Shown one piece after another: positions 28,402 through 37,273 of a DNA stretch of 64,000 nt (the first letter of the stretch is position 1; the number at the start of each line of letters is the position of its first letter). The DNA lies in NCBI RefSeq assembly GCF_009496155.1, contig NZ_WIJP01000011.1, positions 1 to 64,000 on the forward strand, in the 5' to 3' direction. Below the pieces are notes generated by a model, which saw nothing but the letters and a program-made list of their open reading frames with translations, was not told the DNA's origin and did not search any database. This stretch comes from Streptococcus mitis. GTDB lineage: Bacteria > Bacillota > Bacilli > Lactobacillales > Streptococcaceae. The position numbers and the translations under genes are program-made.

Positions 28402-29568
28402 TTAAAGTTTGGCAAAAGTATCCACAATCCGCTGACACACTTCTTGCAGCAGAGATTTAGGCATAGCTACATTGAGGCGGGCATGGAGACTTCCTTCCTC
28501 CCCAAAATCCAAACCACGGTTGAGGATAACCTTGGCTTCATTTCTCAAAAGCTCTTGCAATCTTTCATCAGTCAGGTCATAGGCTGAAAAATCAAGCCAA
28601 ACCAAGTAGGTTCCTTGTGGTTTCATGACCTTGATTTTAGTCTCTTTTCCAAATAAATCCACCACATAATTGATGTGGTCTTCAAAGACTTGCTTGAGTT
28701 CCTCTAACCAATCTTTACCGTATCGATAGGCAGCTTCTGTCGCCAAATAACCCAAACCTGAAATTTCATGCTGATTATTAGCCAACTGGCGTTTCTGATA
28801 AGCCACTCTCAACTTAGGATTTTCAATGACGGCATAGGAATTTTTTGTCCCAGCGATGTTAAAGGTTTTAGTGGCACTGCTCAAGACGATAGCAAATTCT
28901 TTAAAGTCAGGGTTGATGGTATTGAAGGAATGATGCTTGTGACCAAAGAGGGCCAAATCTTGGTGAATCTCATCCGAAACCAAGAAAACACCGTGTTTCT
29001 GGCAGAGTTGGCCAATCTTTTCCAAGACTTCTTTTTCCCACACACGTCCACCAGGATTGTGAGGGTTGCAGAGAATGTAAAGTTTGACATCTTCTTCCAC
29101 CAAATCCTTTTCAAGTTGATCAAAGTCAATCTCAAACAGACCATCCTTTTCCACCAAAGAATTAGTAATCAATCTGCGATTGTTCAGCTTGACACTGCGT
29201 GCAAAGGGTGGATAGACAGGTGTGTTAATCAAAACCGCCTCGCCTTCTTTTGTAAAGGCTTGAATAGCTGTTGAGATAGCTGGTACCACACCCTCGATAA
29301 AGACAAGAGCCTCTTTGTCAAAGTGGTAACCGTGTTGTGTGGCTTCCCACTTTTGAACTTCTTTAATTAACTCTTCACTGGCATAGGTATAGCCATAAAC
29401 CAGTTGATCAGCGTAAGTCTGCACGGCTTGGCGGATTTCAGGCAAGACTACAAAGTCCATATCCGCTATCCAAGCTGGTAGGACTTCACTATCCGTTTCT
29501 GCTTCTTTCCATTTATAGGTATGGTGCCCTAAACGATTGGGCAGGCTTGTAAAATCATATTTTCCCAT
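28402..29568 (-). CDS. PLP-dependent aminotransferase/cystathionine beta-lyase, MalY/PatB family
   Basis: Fold-type I PLP enzyme. IADMDFVVLPEI near the N-terminus, NPHNPGGRVW and SSATKTFNIAGTKNSYAV, which holds the PLP lysine, match the MalY/PatB branch, whose members cleave cystathionine to homocysteine. I start at 29568 (MGKYDFTSLP), where AAGGA overlaps the metB stop; the longer reading overlaps metB. The pair metB plus this gene would run transsulfuration from cysteine toward methionine under the MET-box upstream. Confidence 0.88.
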   Translation of the reverse strand: MGKYDFTSLPNRLGHHTYKWKEAETDSEVLPAWIADMDFVVLPEIRQAVQTYADQLVYGYTYASEELIKEVQKWEATQHGYHFDKEALVFIEGVVPAISTAIQAFTKEGEAVLINTPVYPPFARSVKLNNRRLITNSLVEKDGLFEIDFDQLEKDLVEEDVKLYILCNPHNPGGRVWEKEVLEKIGQLCQKHGVFLVSDEIHQDLALFGHKHHSFNTINPDFKEFAIVLSSATKTFNIAGTKNSYAVIENPKLRVAYQKRQLANNQHEISGLGYLATEAAYRYGKDWLEELKQVFEDHINYVVDLFGKETKIKVMKPQGTYLVWLDFSAYDLTDERLQELLRNEAKVILNRGLDFGEEGSLHARLNVAMPKSLLQEVCQRIVDTFAKL

Positions 29569-29575
29569 CTTTGTC

Positions 29576-30670
29576 TTATCCTTCCAAGGCTTGGCGCAAA
29601 TCTGCAATTAAATCTCTAGCATCCTCAATCCCAATTGACAAACGCAAGAGGTCATCTGTCAAACCATAAGAATGGCGCACTTCTGCTGGAATATCAGCGT
29701 GAGTTTGAGTCGTTGGATAAGTAATAAGACTTTCTACCCCGCCCAAACTTTCCGCAAAAGAGAAGACCTTTAGGCTGTTCAAGATATGCGGAATGCGTGT
29801 TTCATCCGCTACCTTAAAGGAAATCATGCCCCCACGACCCGTATAGAGAACTTCCTTAACTGCTGGAGAATCCTTCAAAAATGCAACCACTTCTTGGGCA
29901 TTGGCTGTTGAACGTTCCATACGAAGAGACAAGGTCTTGAGACCACGAATCAATTGATAACTATCAAATGGAGACAAGACTGCCCCTGTCGTATTGAGAT
30001 TGTAGAAAAGCTTCTCGTATAGTTCTAAACTATTGGTCACAACCACTCCAGCCAAGACATCATTGTGCCCTGCTAGATACTTGGTTGCTGAATGGAGAAC
30101 GATATCTGCTCCATCTTCAATCGGACGTTGGTAGATAGGGCTGTAGAAGGTATTGTCCACCACCACTTTGGCACCCTTAGCATGGGCCAATTTTGCTAGC
30201 TTTTCGATGTCAAATTCCAACATTAAAGGATTGGTTGGTGTTTCGATATAGAGAACATCCACGTCCTTCTCCAACTCGGCAATCAACTCTTCTTCTGTAT
30301 TGGCATAGGTAAAATGGAAACGGCCTTCCTGCTCCACTTGATTAAACCAGCGGAAAGAACCTCCATAAAGGTCACGCACCGCCAAGACCTTACTTCCTAC
30401 TGGAAAGACGCTAAAGGCCAGTACAATAGCTGACATTCCTGAGCTAGTAGCTAGGGCATAGTCTGCTGACTCAATAGCTGCCAAGACTTCCTCAGCCTTA
30501 CTACGAGTTGGGTTTTTAGTGCGTGTATAGTCAAACCCAGTAGATCGACCAAACTCTGGATGCTGATAGGTCGTTGAAAAATGAAGCGGTGTCACCAATG
30601 CACCTGTCGCTTCATCTGACTTAATACCCGCCTGGGCCAAAATTGTGTTAATGTGTAATTCCTTGCTCAT
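29576..30670 (-). CDS. metB: Cystathionine gamma-synthase or lyase (Cys/Met metabolism PLP enzyme)
   Basis: A 364-aa enzyme of the Cys/Met PLP family. TSSGMSAI, the aspartate in VVVDNTFYSPI and the PLP lysine in SATKYLAGHND are visible. It should join acylhomoserine and cysteine to make cystathionine, or work as the lyase MetC; family members are hard to separate by motif. It is first in a two-gene operon, 8 nt before the MalY-type lyase. The upstream perfect MET-box supports the methionine pathway. Confidence 0.87.
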   Translation of the reverse strand: MSKELHINTILAQAGIKSDEATGALVTPLHFSTTYQHPEFGRSTGFDYTRTKNPTRSKAEEVLAAIESADYALATSSGMSAIVLAFSVFPVGSKVLAVRDLYGGSFRWFNQVEQEGRFHFTYANTEEELIAELEKDVDVLYIETPTNPLMLEFDIEKLAKLAHAKGAKVVVDNTFYSPIYQRPIEDGADIVLHSATKYLAGHNDVLAGVVVTNSLELYEKLFYNLNTTGAVLSPFDSYQLIRGLKTLSLRMERSTANAQEVVAFLKDSPAVKEVLYTGRGGMISFKVADETRIPHILNSLKVFSFAESLGGVESLITYPTTQTHADIPAEVRHSYGLTDDLLRLSIGIEDARDLIADLRQALEG

Positions 30671-30696
30671 ACAATTCCTCCAAATCTATAGTAACT

Positions 30697-30702
30697 ATTG
30701 TA
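30697..30702 (-). promoter_or_regulatory. -10 of the metB operon
   Basis: Minus strand TACAAT with no good -35 at 17 bp, as expected for an activator-dependent promoter. Confidence 0.5.
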
Positions 30703-30746
30703 CCACTTATTTTCATCAACTCATTTTCTTCTTTTCAAGAGCTAGT

Positions 30747-30763
30747 TATAGTTTCAAACTATA
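30747..30763. promoter_or_regulatory. MET-box (MtaR/CmhR-type operator)
   Basis: TATAGTTTCAAACTATA is a perfect 17-nt palindrome and matches the streptococcal methionine-regulator consensus TATAGTTT-S-AAACTATA exactly. Its centre lies about 65 bp before the predicted metB transcription start, the usual position for a LysR-type activator site. Confidence 0.88.
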
Positions 30764-30782
30764 TACTTATCAAGTAAAGCTA

Positions 30783-30814
30783 AAAAGAATCCAGAAAAGC
30801 TTCCAGATTCTTTT
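30783..30814 (-). terminator. Terminator of the PH-like protein gene
   Basis: AAAAGAATC (30783-30791) pairs with GATTCTTTT (30806-30814); T-run on the minus strand. It separates this gene from the metB operon. Confidence 0.75.
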
Positions 30815-30835
30815 GTGAGGATGATAGCTAGGGTT

Positions 30836-31291
30836 TTATTTCGGCTGAAAGAAATCGTGTTGGGCTAAATAGTCATAATGGTCTTTATTAAATTGATACT
30901 GGCCCACACGCTGACTAATCTGACCGACATCCACGGAAAAAATATAGTCTTCATTTTGATAGTGCCAGTTCAGCCTAACTGTATTCAAGACTTTCTTATA
31001 AGTAAAATCTTTGACTTGATTCCATGGAATCTCTATGACTTGATTAGAACGATTTTCAATTACATCACTGATGTCCATCAAGTAGATACCCTTAGATGTG
31101 AATGCCAGAATCTTAGGATTCACACTCGACTGAACATAGTAACTACCTCCTATAATGAAAAAATCAATAAAAGATTTCAACCATGTCTTTTTCTTAAAGA
31201 CCATCAGAAAATTCTTTTGTCCCTCGATATGACAAGTTGAGAGAAATGATGCAATCTGTTTTTCTGTTGCAAACTCCATAATAGCGCCCAT
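30836..31291 (-). CDS. Conserved protein of unknown function, 151 aa
   Basis: No catalytic motif is recognised. The alternating strand pattern (ILAFTSKGIYLMDISD, then EIPWNQVKDFTYKK and VRLNWHYQNEDYIFSVDV) looks like a PH-like or YcxB/YokE-type domain, which is an inference from texture only. The ATG at 31291 is chosen because a full GGAGG lies 7 nt upstream. Cytoplasmic, no signal peptide. It has a long leader of about 190 nt. Confidence 0.7.
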   Translation of the reverse strand: MGAIMEFATEKQIASFLSTCHIEGQKNFLMVFKKKTWLKSFIDFFIIGGSYYVQSSVNPKILAFTSKGIYLMDISDVIENRSNQVIEIPWNQVKDFTYKKVLNTVRLNWHYQNEDYIFSVDVGQISQRVGQYQFNKDHYDYLAQHDFFQPK

Positions 31292-31541
31292 GATATTACC
31301 TCCATAACTATTAGTAAATAGGCAAATAAGAACTCTTCACACAAAAGAAGAACTTATCAATTATTGCATTTTATCTTACTTTTATAGTAGATGGCATCCC
31401 TCCTATAAAATCAATTTAATCTATGTATGCTTCAACTAGCTATGAGAGCCCTTCCAAAATAGCTTCTCACAACTTTTATCATATTTATTATATCATAATT
31501 CTAATAAATAATCTAAAAGTGTAAGAACTTTTCTTCCAAAT
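31292..31541 (-). other. Leader region of the 151-aa gene
   Basis: Holds a minus-strand extended -10 (TGA-TATAAT, 31487-31492) and then about 190 nt of untranslated leader. An eight-codon reading frame with an over-close AGGAGG is present but I do not call it. No other gene is visible. Confidence 0.4.
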
Positions 31542-31558
31542 TTGTCGTCACTCTATAA

Positions 31559-31592
31559 AAAAACGACAGTTTCCTTCGAAACCATCGTTTTT
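31559..31592 (-). terminator. Terminator of aliB
   Basis: AAAAACGA/TCGTTTTT outer stem and GTTTC/GAAAC inner stem separated by a 2x2 internal loop, with a T7 run on the minus strand. Confidence 0.85.
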
Positions 31593-31604
31593 CTTGAAAA
31601 ATCC

Positions 31605-33563
31605 TTATTTGACATGTTTTGCCAATTCTTCTTGGGCTTTTTTATTAGAGTCTTCTTTTTCTTTCAACCATTTTTCTTTAGCTTTTTCAAATTCATCTTT
31701 TGTGACTGTCTTATCTTGTACTTTGAGGTATTTATAGGATTCGATACCTTTATTACCAGCTAATGAATATGGTTCTGAGAAAGGAACAGTTTTTCTCAAT
31801 ACTGGTGTTCCACCCTTAGAAACATTTGGAATTGCTAAAGCGCTATCTACCAACCAAGCTTGAATCTCAGCATATTTTTCATAGCGTTTTGCAAGATCTT
31901 GTTCCTTGTTAGCTTCTTCCAACATTTGAGTGTAGACATCCAGTCCAACAGCCTTGACCTTGTCATTGGCTTGACCTGGCTCTAAACCTAGATTTTGCAT
32001 CAAACCACCAGAATTAACGTTAAAGACATCAAGGTAAGTTGAAGGATCTTGGTAATCAGGACCCCAACCACCGTTATATAGATCGTAATCTTTTTGAGCA
32101 GCAGTCTGAGCCAGATAGCTTGTACTATCATAGTCTTCAGTGGAGAGTTGTTGAATATCAATTACAACGTTATCTGCACCTAAGGCTGCTTCAATAGATT
32201 GTTTCATAGAATTTGCCTCTTGGACACCCTTTTTAGCAGCTTGGTCAACTGTCATGTCCAAGTGAATAGGGAATTGGACTCCTTTGGATTGGAGTTCTTT
32301 CTTAGCTTCAGCAAATTTAGCCTTGGCTTTTTCAGCATTGTAGTATGGATCTTGGGCATCCGCAAAGTTGATTCCTTGCCATTCTTTACCATAGTTGACC
32401 ATCTTAGAGGCTACTACTTCACCAAAGTCTTTGCCATTGATACTTACGAAGTTTGGAGGAACGACTAGGTTACGCAAAATCTTAGTTGCACCATCCTCGC
32501 CTTGAGATTGAGCCCCGTAAGCTGTACGGTCATAGGCAAAGTTAATGGCTTGACGGAAGTTTTTATTCAGAACTGCTTCTTGAGTCGATTTCTTTTCAGC
32601 ATCACTTGTCTTGGAAGTGAATTTATAAGACTTTCTATCTAGGTTAAAGTTTAAGAAGTAAGAAGTAGCATCTTGCAAGCTATAGATGATATTGTCCTTA
32701 TTCTTTTCTTTAATTCCTTCAAAGCTTGAACTATTTGGATAAAGGCGAGCATAACTATAAGCTCCCTCGACAAAGTTACGAGCTAGTGCATCTTGGTCAC
32801 TACCATCATAATAGGCCAATTTCACATCATCCACAAAGACATTTTTAGCATCCCAATAATTCGGATTTTTCTTGAATTCAATAACAGATTTTGAAACAAA
32901 GGATTTCATCAAGAAAGGTCCATTGTACAAAATACTAGATGGATCTACCTTCCCAAAATCATCCCCTTTTGATTTCAAGAAATCAGCATTGACTGGGAAG
33001 AGAATGGTTGAAGTTGTTTTTGAGTTCCAGTAAGATTCTGGTCGTGTCAAGGTATATTGAACCGTTTGGTCGTCAAGAGCCTTGACTCCGACAGTTGAAA
33101 AGTCGCTTGTTTTACCATTAATATAGTCATCCAAACCAGCAACGGACTCTTGCACTAAGTACAAGGCTTCGGATTTTTTATCTGCTGCATATTTCAAACC
33201 AGTTACAAAATCTTGGGCAGTTACAGGAGCATATTCATCTCCATCTGCAGTATACCATTTAGCATCTTTACGCAGTTTGTAGGTATAGGTCAAACCATCC
33301 TTGGATACACTCCAATCCTCTGCCAAGGATGGAATATAGTTTCCGTACTGGTCATTTTCCATGAGCCCATCTACCAAATTAACCACGATATCATTGGTTG
33401 TTGCACGGTTTTCCGCTAGATAGTTCAAACTTGATGGGTCACTTACGTAAACATAGTTATATGTTTTTGACGCCGTGCTAGAACTTCCACACGCGCTTAA
33501 TAAAATACCTGCACTTAAAACGACACCTGCAAGTGCTGCATACTTGGCCTTAGACTTTTTCAT
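31605..33563 (-). CDS. aliB: Oligopeptide-binding lipoprotein AliB
   Basis: Substrate-binding lipoprotein of the Ami oligopeptide ABC transporter. The lipobox LLSAC gives lipidated C25, followed by TASKTYNYVYVSDPSSLNYL and a SBP_bac_5 domain through to the C-terminal KAQEELAKHVK. The 652-aa length and sequence fit pneumococcal AliB closely. Membrane and ATPase subunits are encoded elsewhere, so this is an orphan receptor. It has a strong promoter and AGGAGG. Confidence 0.93.
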   Translation of the reverse strand: MKKSKAKYAALAGVVLSAGILLSACGSSSTASKTYNYVYVSDPSSLNYLAENRATTNDIVVNLVDGLMENDQYGNYIPSLAEDWSVSKDGLTYTYKLRKDAKWYTADGDEYAPVTAQDFVTGLKYAADKKSEALYLVQESVAGLDDYINGKTSDFSTVGVKALDDQTVQYTLTRPESYWNSKTTSTILFPVNADFLKSKGDDFGKVDPSSILYNGPFLMKSFVSKSVIEFKKNPNYWDAKNVFVDDVKLAYYDGSDQDALARNFVEGAYSYARLYPNSSSFEGIKEKNKDNIIYSLQDATSYFLNFNLDRKSYKFTSKTSDAEKKSTQEAVLNKNFRQAINFAYDRTAYGAQSQGEDGATKILRNLVVPPNFVSINGKDFGEVVASKMVNYGKEWQGINFADAQDPYYNAEKAKAKFAEAKKELQSKGVQFPIHLDMTVDQAAKKGVQEANSMKQSIEAALGADNVVIDIQQLSTEDYDSTSYLAQTAAQKDYDLYNGGWGPDYQDPSTYLDVFNVNSGGLMQNLGLEPGQANDKVKAVGLDVYTQMLEEANKEQDLAKRYEKYAEIQAWLVDSALAIPNVSKGGTPVLRKTVPFSEPYSLAGNKGIESYKYLKVQDKTVTKDEFEKAKEKWLKEKEDSNKKAQEELAKHVK

Positions 33564-33595
33564 CTCCAGAACCTCCTGATTTAAATATTTGTCTT

Positions 33596-33624
33596 ATTAT
33601 ACAACTCGGATTTTAATTAGTCAA
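33596..33624 (-). promoter_or_regulatory. Promoter of aliB
   Basis: Minus strand TTGACT (33619-33624), 17-bp spacer, TATAAT (33596-33601): near consensus. Confidence 0.85.
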
Positions 33625-33689
33625 TAGATTTTTTAAAAAAATTAAACCTTACATCTACAAACTATAGAAATTATTCTACAAAATAATAA

Positions 33690-33742
33690 AAAAGAGAATA
33701 ATTTAAGCATTTCATGATAGAAATGTTCAAATTATCCCTTTT
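33690..33742 (-). terminator. Long imperfect hairpin after murJ
   Basis: Arms at 33690-33713 and 33720-33742 match over about 23 nt with few mismatches and enclose a 6-nt loop. T-rich sequence follows on the minus strand. It is longer than an ordinary terminator stem. Confidence 0.6.
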
Positions 33743-33755
33743 ATTTATAAAAAAA

Positions 33756-35381
33756 TTATTGAGAAATTCTTAATTTTGCTCGTAAGCGATCTGCTTGGGT
33801 TTTTCCAATCACCTTATCCAATAAACGGGTACGAAGACTCAAGAATCCGTAAACTCCTCCCCCCATGGCACCGACAAGAGCTACATATAGGAAACTCCAC
33901 AAACGTCCACTCGGTTGGAAGACAAATCCCAGTATCCACTGGATAGCGCCTACACTGATGAACATAACAAGTGTCAACAAACTGATTAAAATGGTTCGCT
34001 TTAAAATCACCTTGCGCTTGACACCTGTTACCTTACAAATATCCCGATACATCAAGACATTAGGAATAATGAGACCGATTGTTGTAGAAATCAAAGGCCC
34101 GTAACTGTGGAAGAGAGCGATGGTTGGAAGTTGCAAGACCAGCTTTGCAATGGAACCATAGATAAAATAGAGAACTGCCTTACGATTTCGGAACATGGCT
34201 TGAAGCATGGGAGACAAGACCATGTACAAGCCTAAAATAGTAGACTGCAAAACTGCAAAGACAAACAAGCCCATGGCCAAACTATCTGGCTTGCCATAGA
34301 AGACTGTATATAGAGGTTCTCCTACCATGACCACTCCAACCGTTGCTGGTAGCAGGAATAAGAAAAGCATGGTAATGCTGTCCTGAACCAGACGAGAAGC
34401 TGCCTTCAAGTCCCCCTTGACATAGTTTTCAGTCAAAAGTGGCAAACCTACACTCCCAATCGAAACCCCAACAGAAATCAAAATCATAGTGATTTTATTA
34501 GGATTGGCTGAGAAATAAGAAAACATGACAACCAAGTCTTTATTACTATAGTTGGTAAACCAACTCATACTATTGATAAAGGTCATCTGATCCAAAATCT
34601 GGAAGAGCTGGATAGCAGACCCTGTCAGGATAAAAGGAATGGCTTCCTTAATGGTATCCATTAACAGGTGTTTGCTATCAATCTTATCTCGTGTTTCAAA
34701 GACTTTTTGAAGCATTCCTCCTTCATAGAGGAAATAAAGCAATACAGCAAAGCTAGCTACCATTCCCACAAAGGCAGCAAAGGTAGATTGGGTAACCGCT
34801 GCTAGGTAGTCTCCTGAACCGAGCTTCATAATGATAAAGGTTGCTAAAAGCATCCAGATAACACGAATAACCTGCTCAGCGATTTGACTCATGGCATAAG
34901 GCTTCAGGTTACTCATTCCTTGGAAGAAACCTCGGATAACACTCATAGATGGGAAAATCAAGACCGCCCAAGCCAAGCTCTGCATGATTGGGATCAGGTC
35001 TTTCCCTACACCCGACAAATCTGCTAGCCAAGGAGCAAAGACATACAAGACTAAAGCAAAAACCAGACCTAGTCCTGTCATAAAGCCTAAAAAGCTCCGA
35101 ATCAGGGCAAAGCTATGCTCTTCTTCTCGCATGGTATTGTACTTAGCCACTTGCTTAGCCACCGCAACTGGAATCCCTGCTGTTGAAACCAGCAAGAACC
35201 AAGCATAGATATTGTAGCCCATAGTAAAGAGACCATTTGCTGTAGCCGCATAAGACCCCATCCAGATATACCAAGGGATAATATAAATAGCCCCGAGTAG
35301 GCGACTGATAAAGTTACTAGCCGTTAGCCAAGCAGTCCCCCGTAACATCTGGGCCTGCTGGTGATTGTTTTCGTGCGACAT
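33756..35381 (-). CDS. murJ: Lipid II flippase MurJ (YtgP type)
   Basis: A 541-aa MATE/MOP-superfamily membrane protein with about 14 helices, beginning LRGTAWLTASNFISRLLGAIYIIPW. It belongs to the YtgP/MurJ group that flips lipid II to the outer face for peptidoglycan assembly; a general polysaccharide exporter is the alternative label. It is divergent from murE across a short region with overlapping promoters, which supports the cell-wall role. GAGGA precedes the ATG. Confidence 0.82.
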   Translation of the reverse strand: MSHENNHQQAQMLRGTAWLTASNFISRLLGAIYIIPWYIWMGSYAATANGLFTMGYNIYAWFLLVSTAGIPVAVAKQVAKYNTMREEEHSFALIRSFLGFMTGLGLVFALVLYVFAPWLADLSGVGKDLIPIMQSLAWAVLIFPSMSVIRGFFQGMSNLKPYAMSQIAEQVIRVIWMLLATFIIMKLGSGDYLAAVTQSTFAAFVGMVASFAVLLYFLYEGGMLQKVFETRDKIDSKHLLMDTIKEAIPFILTGSAIQLFQILDQMTFINSMSWFTNYSNKDLVVMFSYFSANPNKITMILISVGVSIGSVGLPLLTENYVKGDLKAASRLVQDSITMLFLFLLPATVGVVMVGEPLYTVFYGKPDSLAMGLFVFAVLQSTILGLYMVLSPMLQAMFRNRKAVLYFIYGSIAKLVLQLPTIALFHSYGPLISTTIGLIIPNVLMYRDICKVTGVKRKVILKRTILISLLTLVMFISVGAIQWILGFVFQPSGRLWSFLYVALVGAMGGGVYGFLSLRTRLLDKVIGKTQADRLRAKLRISQ

Positions 35382-35428
35382 AGATTCCTCATTTGATTTT
35401 AATAACTAGGAAAAATTCCTCATCTTCC

Positions 35429-35457
35429 ATTATAAACTTTTCCTTGTCACTTGTAAA
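35429..35457 (-). promoter_or_regulatory. Promoter of murJ
   Basis: Minus strand TTTACA (35452-35457), 17-bp spacer, TATAAT (35429-35434). The -35 overlaps the murE -35 on the other strand. Confidence 0.7.
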
Positions 35458-35479
35458 ATTCAGACTTGAAGTTTATAAT
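35451..35479 (+). promoter_or_regulatory. Promoter of murE
   Basis: TTGTAA (35451-35456), 17-bp spacer, TATAAT (35474-35479). Only 7 nt separate the -10 from the murE ATG and no Shine-Dalgarno is present. Confidence 0.75.
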
Positions 35480-35486
35480 ATAAAGT

Positions 35487-36932
35487 ATGATAAAGATTGA
35501 AACTGTATTAGATATTTTAAAGAAAGATGGTCTCTTCCGTGAGATTATTGACCAAGGTCATTACCACTATAACTACAGCACAGTTGTTTTTGATAGCATT
35601 AGTTACGACAGCCGAAAAGTAAAAAAAGACACTCTTTTTTTTGCAAAAGGTGCTGCCTTTAAAAAAGAATACCTTCTTTCTGCTATAACGCAAGGCTTAG
35701 CTTGGTATGTGGCTGAAAAGGACTACGAAGTCGGCATCCCTGTCATCATTGTGAACGATATAAAGAAAGCCATGAGTTTGATTGCCATGGAATTTTATGG
35801 CAATCCACAGGAAAAACTCAAACTCCTTGCCTTTACTGGTACTAAGGGTAAAACAACAGCAGCTTACTTTGCTTACAATATCCTATCTCAACGCTACCCA
35901 ACCGCCCTCTTATCGACCATGAATACGACTTTGGATGGCAAGACTTTCTTTAAATCTTCCTTCTCAACACCTGAAAATATCGACCTCTTTGACATGATGG
36001 CTCAAGCTGTTAATAATGGAAGAACCCATCTCGTAATGGAAGTCTCTAGTCAAGCCTATCTAGTCCATCGAGTCTATGGTCTGACCTTTGATGTAGGAGT
36101 CTTTCTTAACATCACTCCAGATCATATCGGCCCGATTGAACACCCTAGCTTTGAAGACTACTTCTACCACAAGCGTCTCTTGATGGAAAATAGCCGAGCA
36201 GTCATCATTAACAGTGACATGGATCACTTCTCTGTCTTGAAAGAACAAGTGGCAGATCAAGACCATGATTTCTATGGTAGCCAATCTGATAACCAAATCG
36301 AGAATTCCAAAGCCTTTAGCTTTTCAGCTACAGGTAAACTCGCTGGAGATTATGATATCCAACTCATTGGCTACTTCAATCAAGAAAATGCCGTTGCTGC
36401 TGGACTTGCTTGCCTCCGTCTCGGAGCTAGTCTTGAGGACATCAAAAAAGGTATCGCTGCAACCCGCGTTCCTGGTCGTATGGAAGTCCTCACGCAGAAA
36501 AATGGAGCCAAGGTCTTCATCGACTATGCCCACAATGGTGACAGTCTGAAAAAACTCATCAATGTGGTTGAAACTCATCAAACTGGAAAAATTGCTCTGG
36601 TTCTGGGTTCGACAGGAAATAAAGGAGAAAGCCGTCGTAAGGACTTTGGCCTCCTCCTTAATCAACATCCTGAGATTCAAGTCTTTCTGACTGCTGATGA
36701 CCCCAACTATGAGGACCCAATGGCCATTGCAGATGAAATTAGTAGCTACATCAATCATCCTGTTGAAAAAATTGCAGATCGCCAAGAAGCTATCAAGGCA
36801 GCGATGGCTATCACAAATCACGAATTAGATGCAGTTATAATTGCTGGTAAGGGAGCCGATTGCTACCAAATCGTTCAAGGCAAAAAAGAAGCCTATCTAG
36901 GAGATGCAGCCGTAGCAGAAAATTATTTATAA
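35487..36932 (+). CDS. murE: UDP-MurNAc-L-Ala-D-Glu:L-lysine ligase
   Basis: Adds the third stem-peptide residue in peptidoglycan synthesis. ATP loop [13 protein letters not shown] and MEVSSQAY are typical of Mur ligases. The specificity motif is ADDPNYEDP rather than the DNPR of diaminopimelate enzymes, so lysine is the expected substrate, as known for streptococci. 481 aa, complete. It is the only cell-wall gene here on the plus strand and faces away from murJ. The predicted mRNA is leaderless. Confidence 0.95.
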   Translation: MIKIETVLDILKKDGLFREIIDQGHYHYNYSTVVFDSISYDSRKVKKDTLFFAKGAAFKKEYLLSAITQGLAWYVAEKDYEVGIPVIIVNDIKKAMSLIAMEFYGNPQEKLKLLAFTGTKGKTTAAYFAYNILSQRYPTALLSTMNTTLDGKTFFKSSFSTPENIDLFDMMAQAVNNGRTHLVMEVSSQAYLVHRVYGLTFDVGVFLNITPDHIGPIEHPSFEDYFYHKRLLMENSRAVIINSDMDHFSVLKEQVADQDHDFYGSQSDNQIENSKAFSFSATGKLAGDYDIQLIGYFNQENAVAAGLACLRLGASLEDIKKGIAATRVPGRMEVLTQKNGAKVFIDYAHNGDSLKKLINVVETHQTGKIALVLGSTGNKGESRRKDFGLLLNQHPEIQVFLTADDPNYEDPMAIADEISSYINHPVEKIADRQEAIKAAMAITNHELDAVIIAGKGADCYQIVQGKKEAYLGDAAVAENYL

Positions 36933-36939
36933 GGATCGT

Positions 36940-36975
36940 AAAAAAATCAAGGGAAACGAAACCCTTGATTTTTTT
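36940..36975. terminator. Bidirectional terminator between murE and the CsbD-like gene
   Basis: Fourteen-bp stem (AAAAAAATCAAGGG, 36940-36953, with its complement at 36962-36975) and an 8-nt loop, T-runs on both strands. It serves two convergent genes. Confidence 0.88.
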
Positions 36976-36980
36976 TATTT

Positions 36981-37172
36981 TTATTTAAAAGCGTTTTTCA
37001 AACCTTCAACGGCACCTTCTACAGCACCTTTAGCATCTTCAACTACTTCTTTTGCCTTAGCAACTGTCTTTTCTACAGCACCTTCTGCTTCAGTCTTACC
37101 ATCTCCAGTAACTTTACCAAATCCTTCTTTGATAGCGCCTGTTGCTTGTTCCAATTTGTTTTCAAGTGACAT
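36981..37172 (-). CDS. CsbD-like small stress protein
   Basis: A 63-aa hydrophilic, Ala/Glu/Lys-rich protein, with [20 protein letters not shown] matching the CsbD family and a helical C-terminal half. I start at 37172 because AAAGGAG lies 8 nt upstream. CsbD proteins are general-stress proteins of unknown action. A TTGACT/TAAACT promoter with an adjoining repeat suggests regulated expression. Confidence 0.87.
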   Translation of the reverse strand: MSLENKLEQATGAIKEGFGKVTGDGKTEAEGAVEKTVAKAKEVVEDAKGAVEGAVEGLKNAFK

Positions 37173-37199
37173 ATGATTGTCTCCTTTAATTTTATTCCG

Positions 37200-37221
37200 A
37201 TATGTGTTACCGGTTACATAT
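37200..37221. promoter_or_regulatory. Possible operator before the CsbD-like gene
   Basis: ATATGT and ACATAT form an inverted repeat around GTTACCGGTTAC, which contains the direct repeat GTTAC-CG-GTTAC. It directly abuts the -10, so a bound protein would block transcription. Confidence 0.4.
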
Positions 37222-37250
37222 AGTTTATACCGAATACTAAGGAAAGTCAA
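37222..37250 (-). promoter_or_regulatory. Promoter of the CsbD-like gene
   Basis: Minus strand TTGACT (37245-37250), 17-bp spacer, TAAACT (37222-37227). Confidence 0.65.
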
Positions 37251-37273
37251 ACAATGTGCTCAGAAACAAGAAA

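Noticed and set aside
31292..31450. Eight-codon frame with AGGAGG in the leader of the 151-aa gene
   Set aside because: The spacing between AGGAGG and ATG is one base, too short for initiation, and nothing else supports it.
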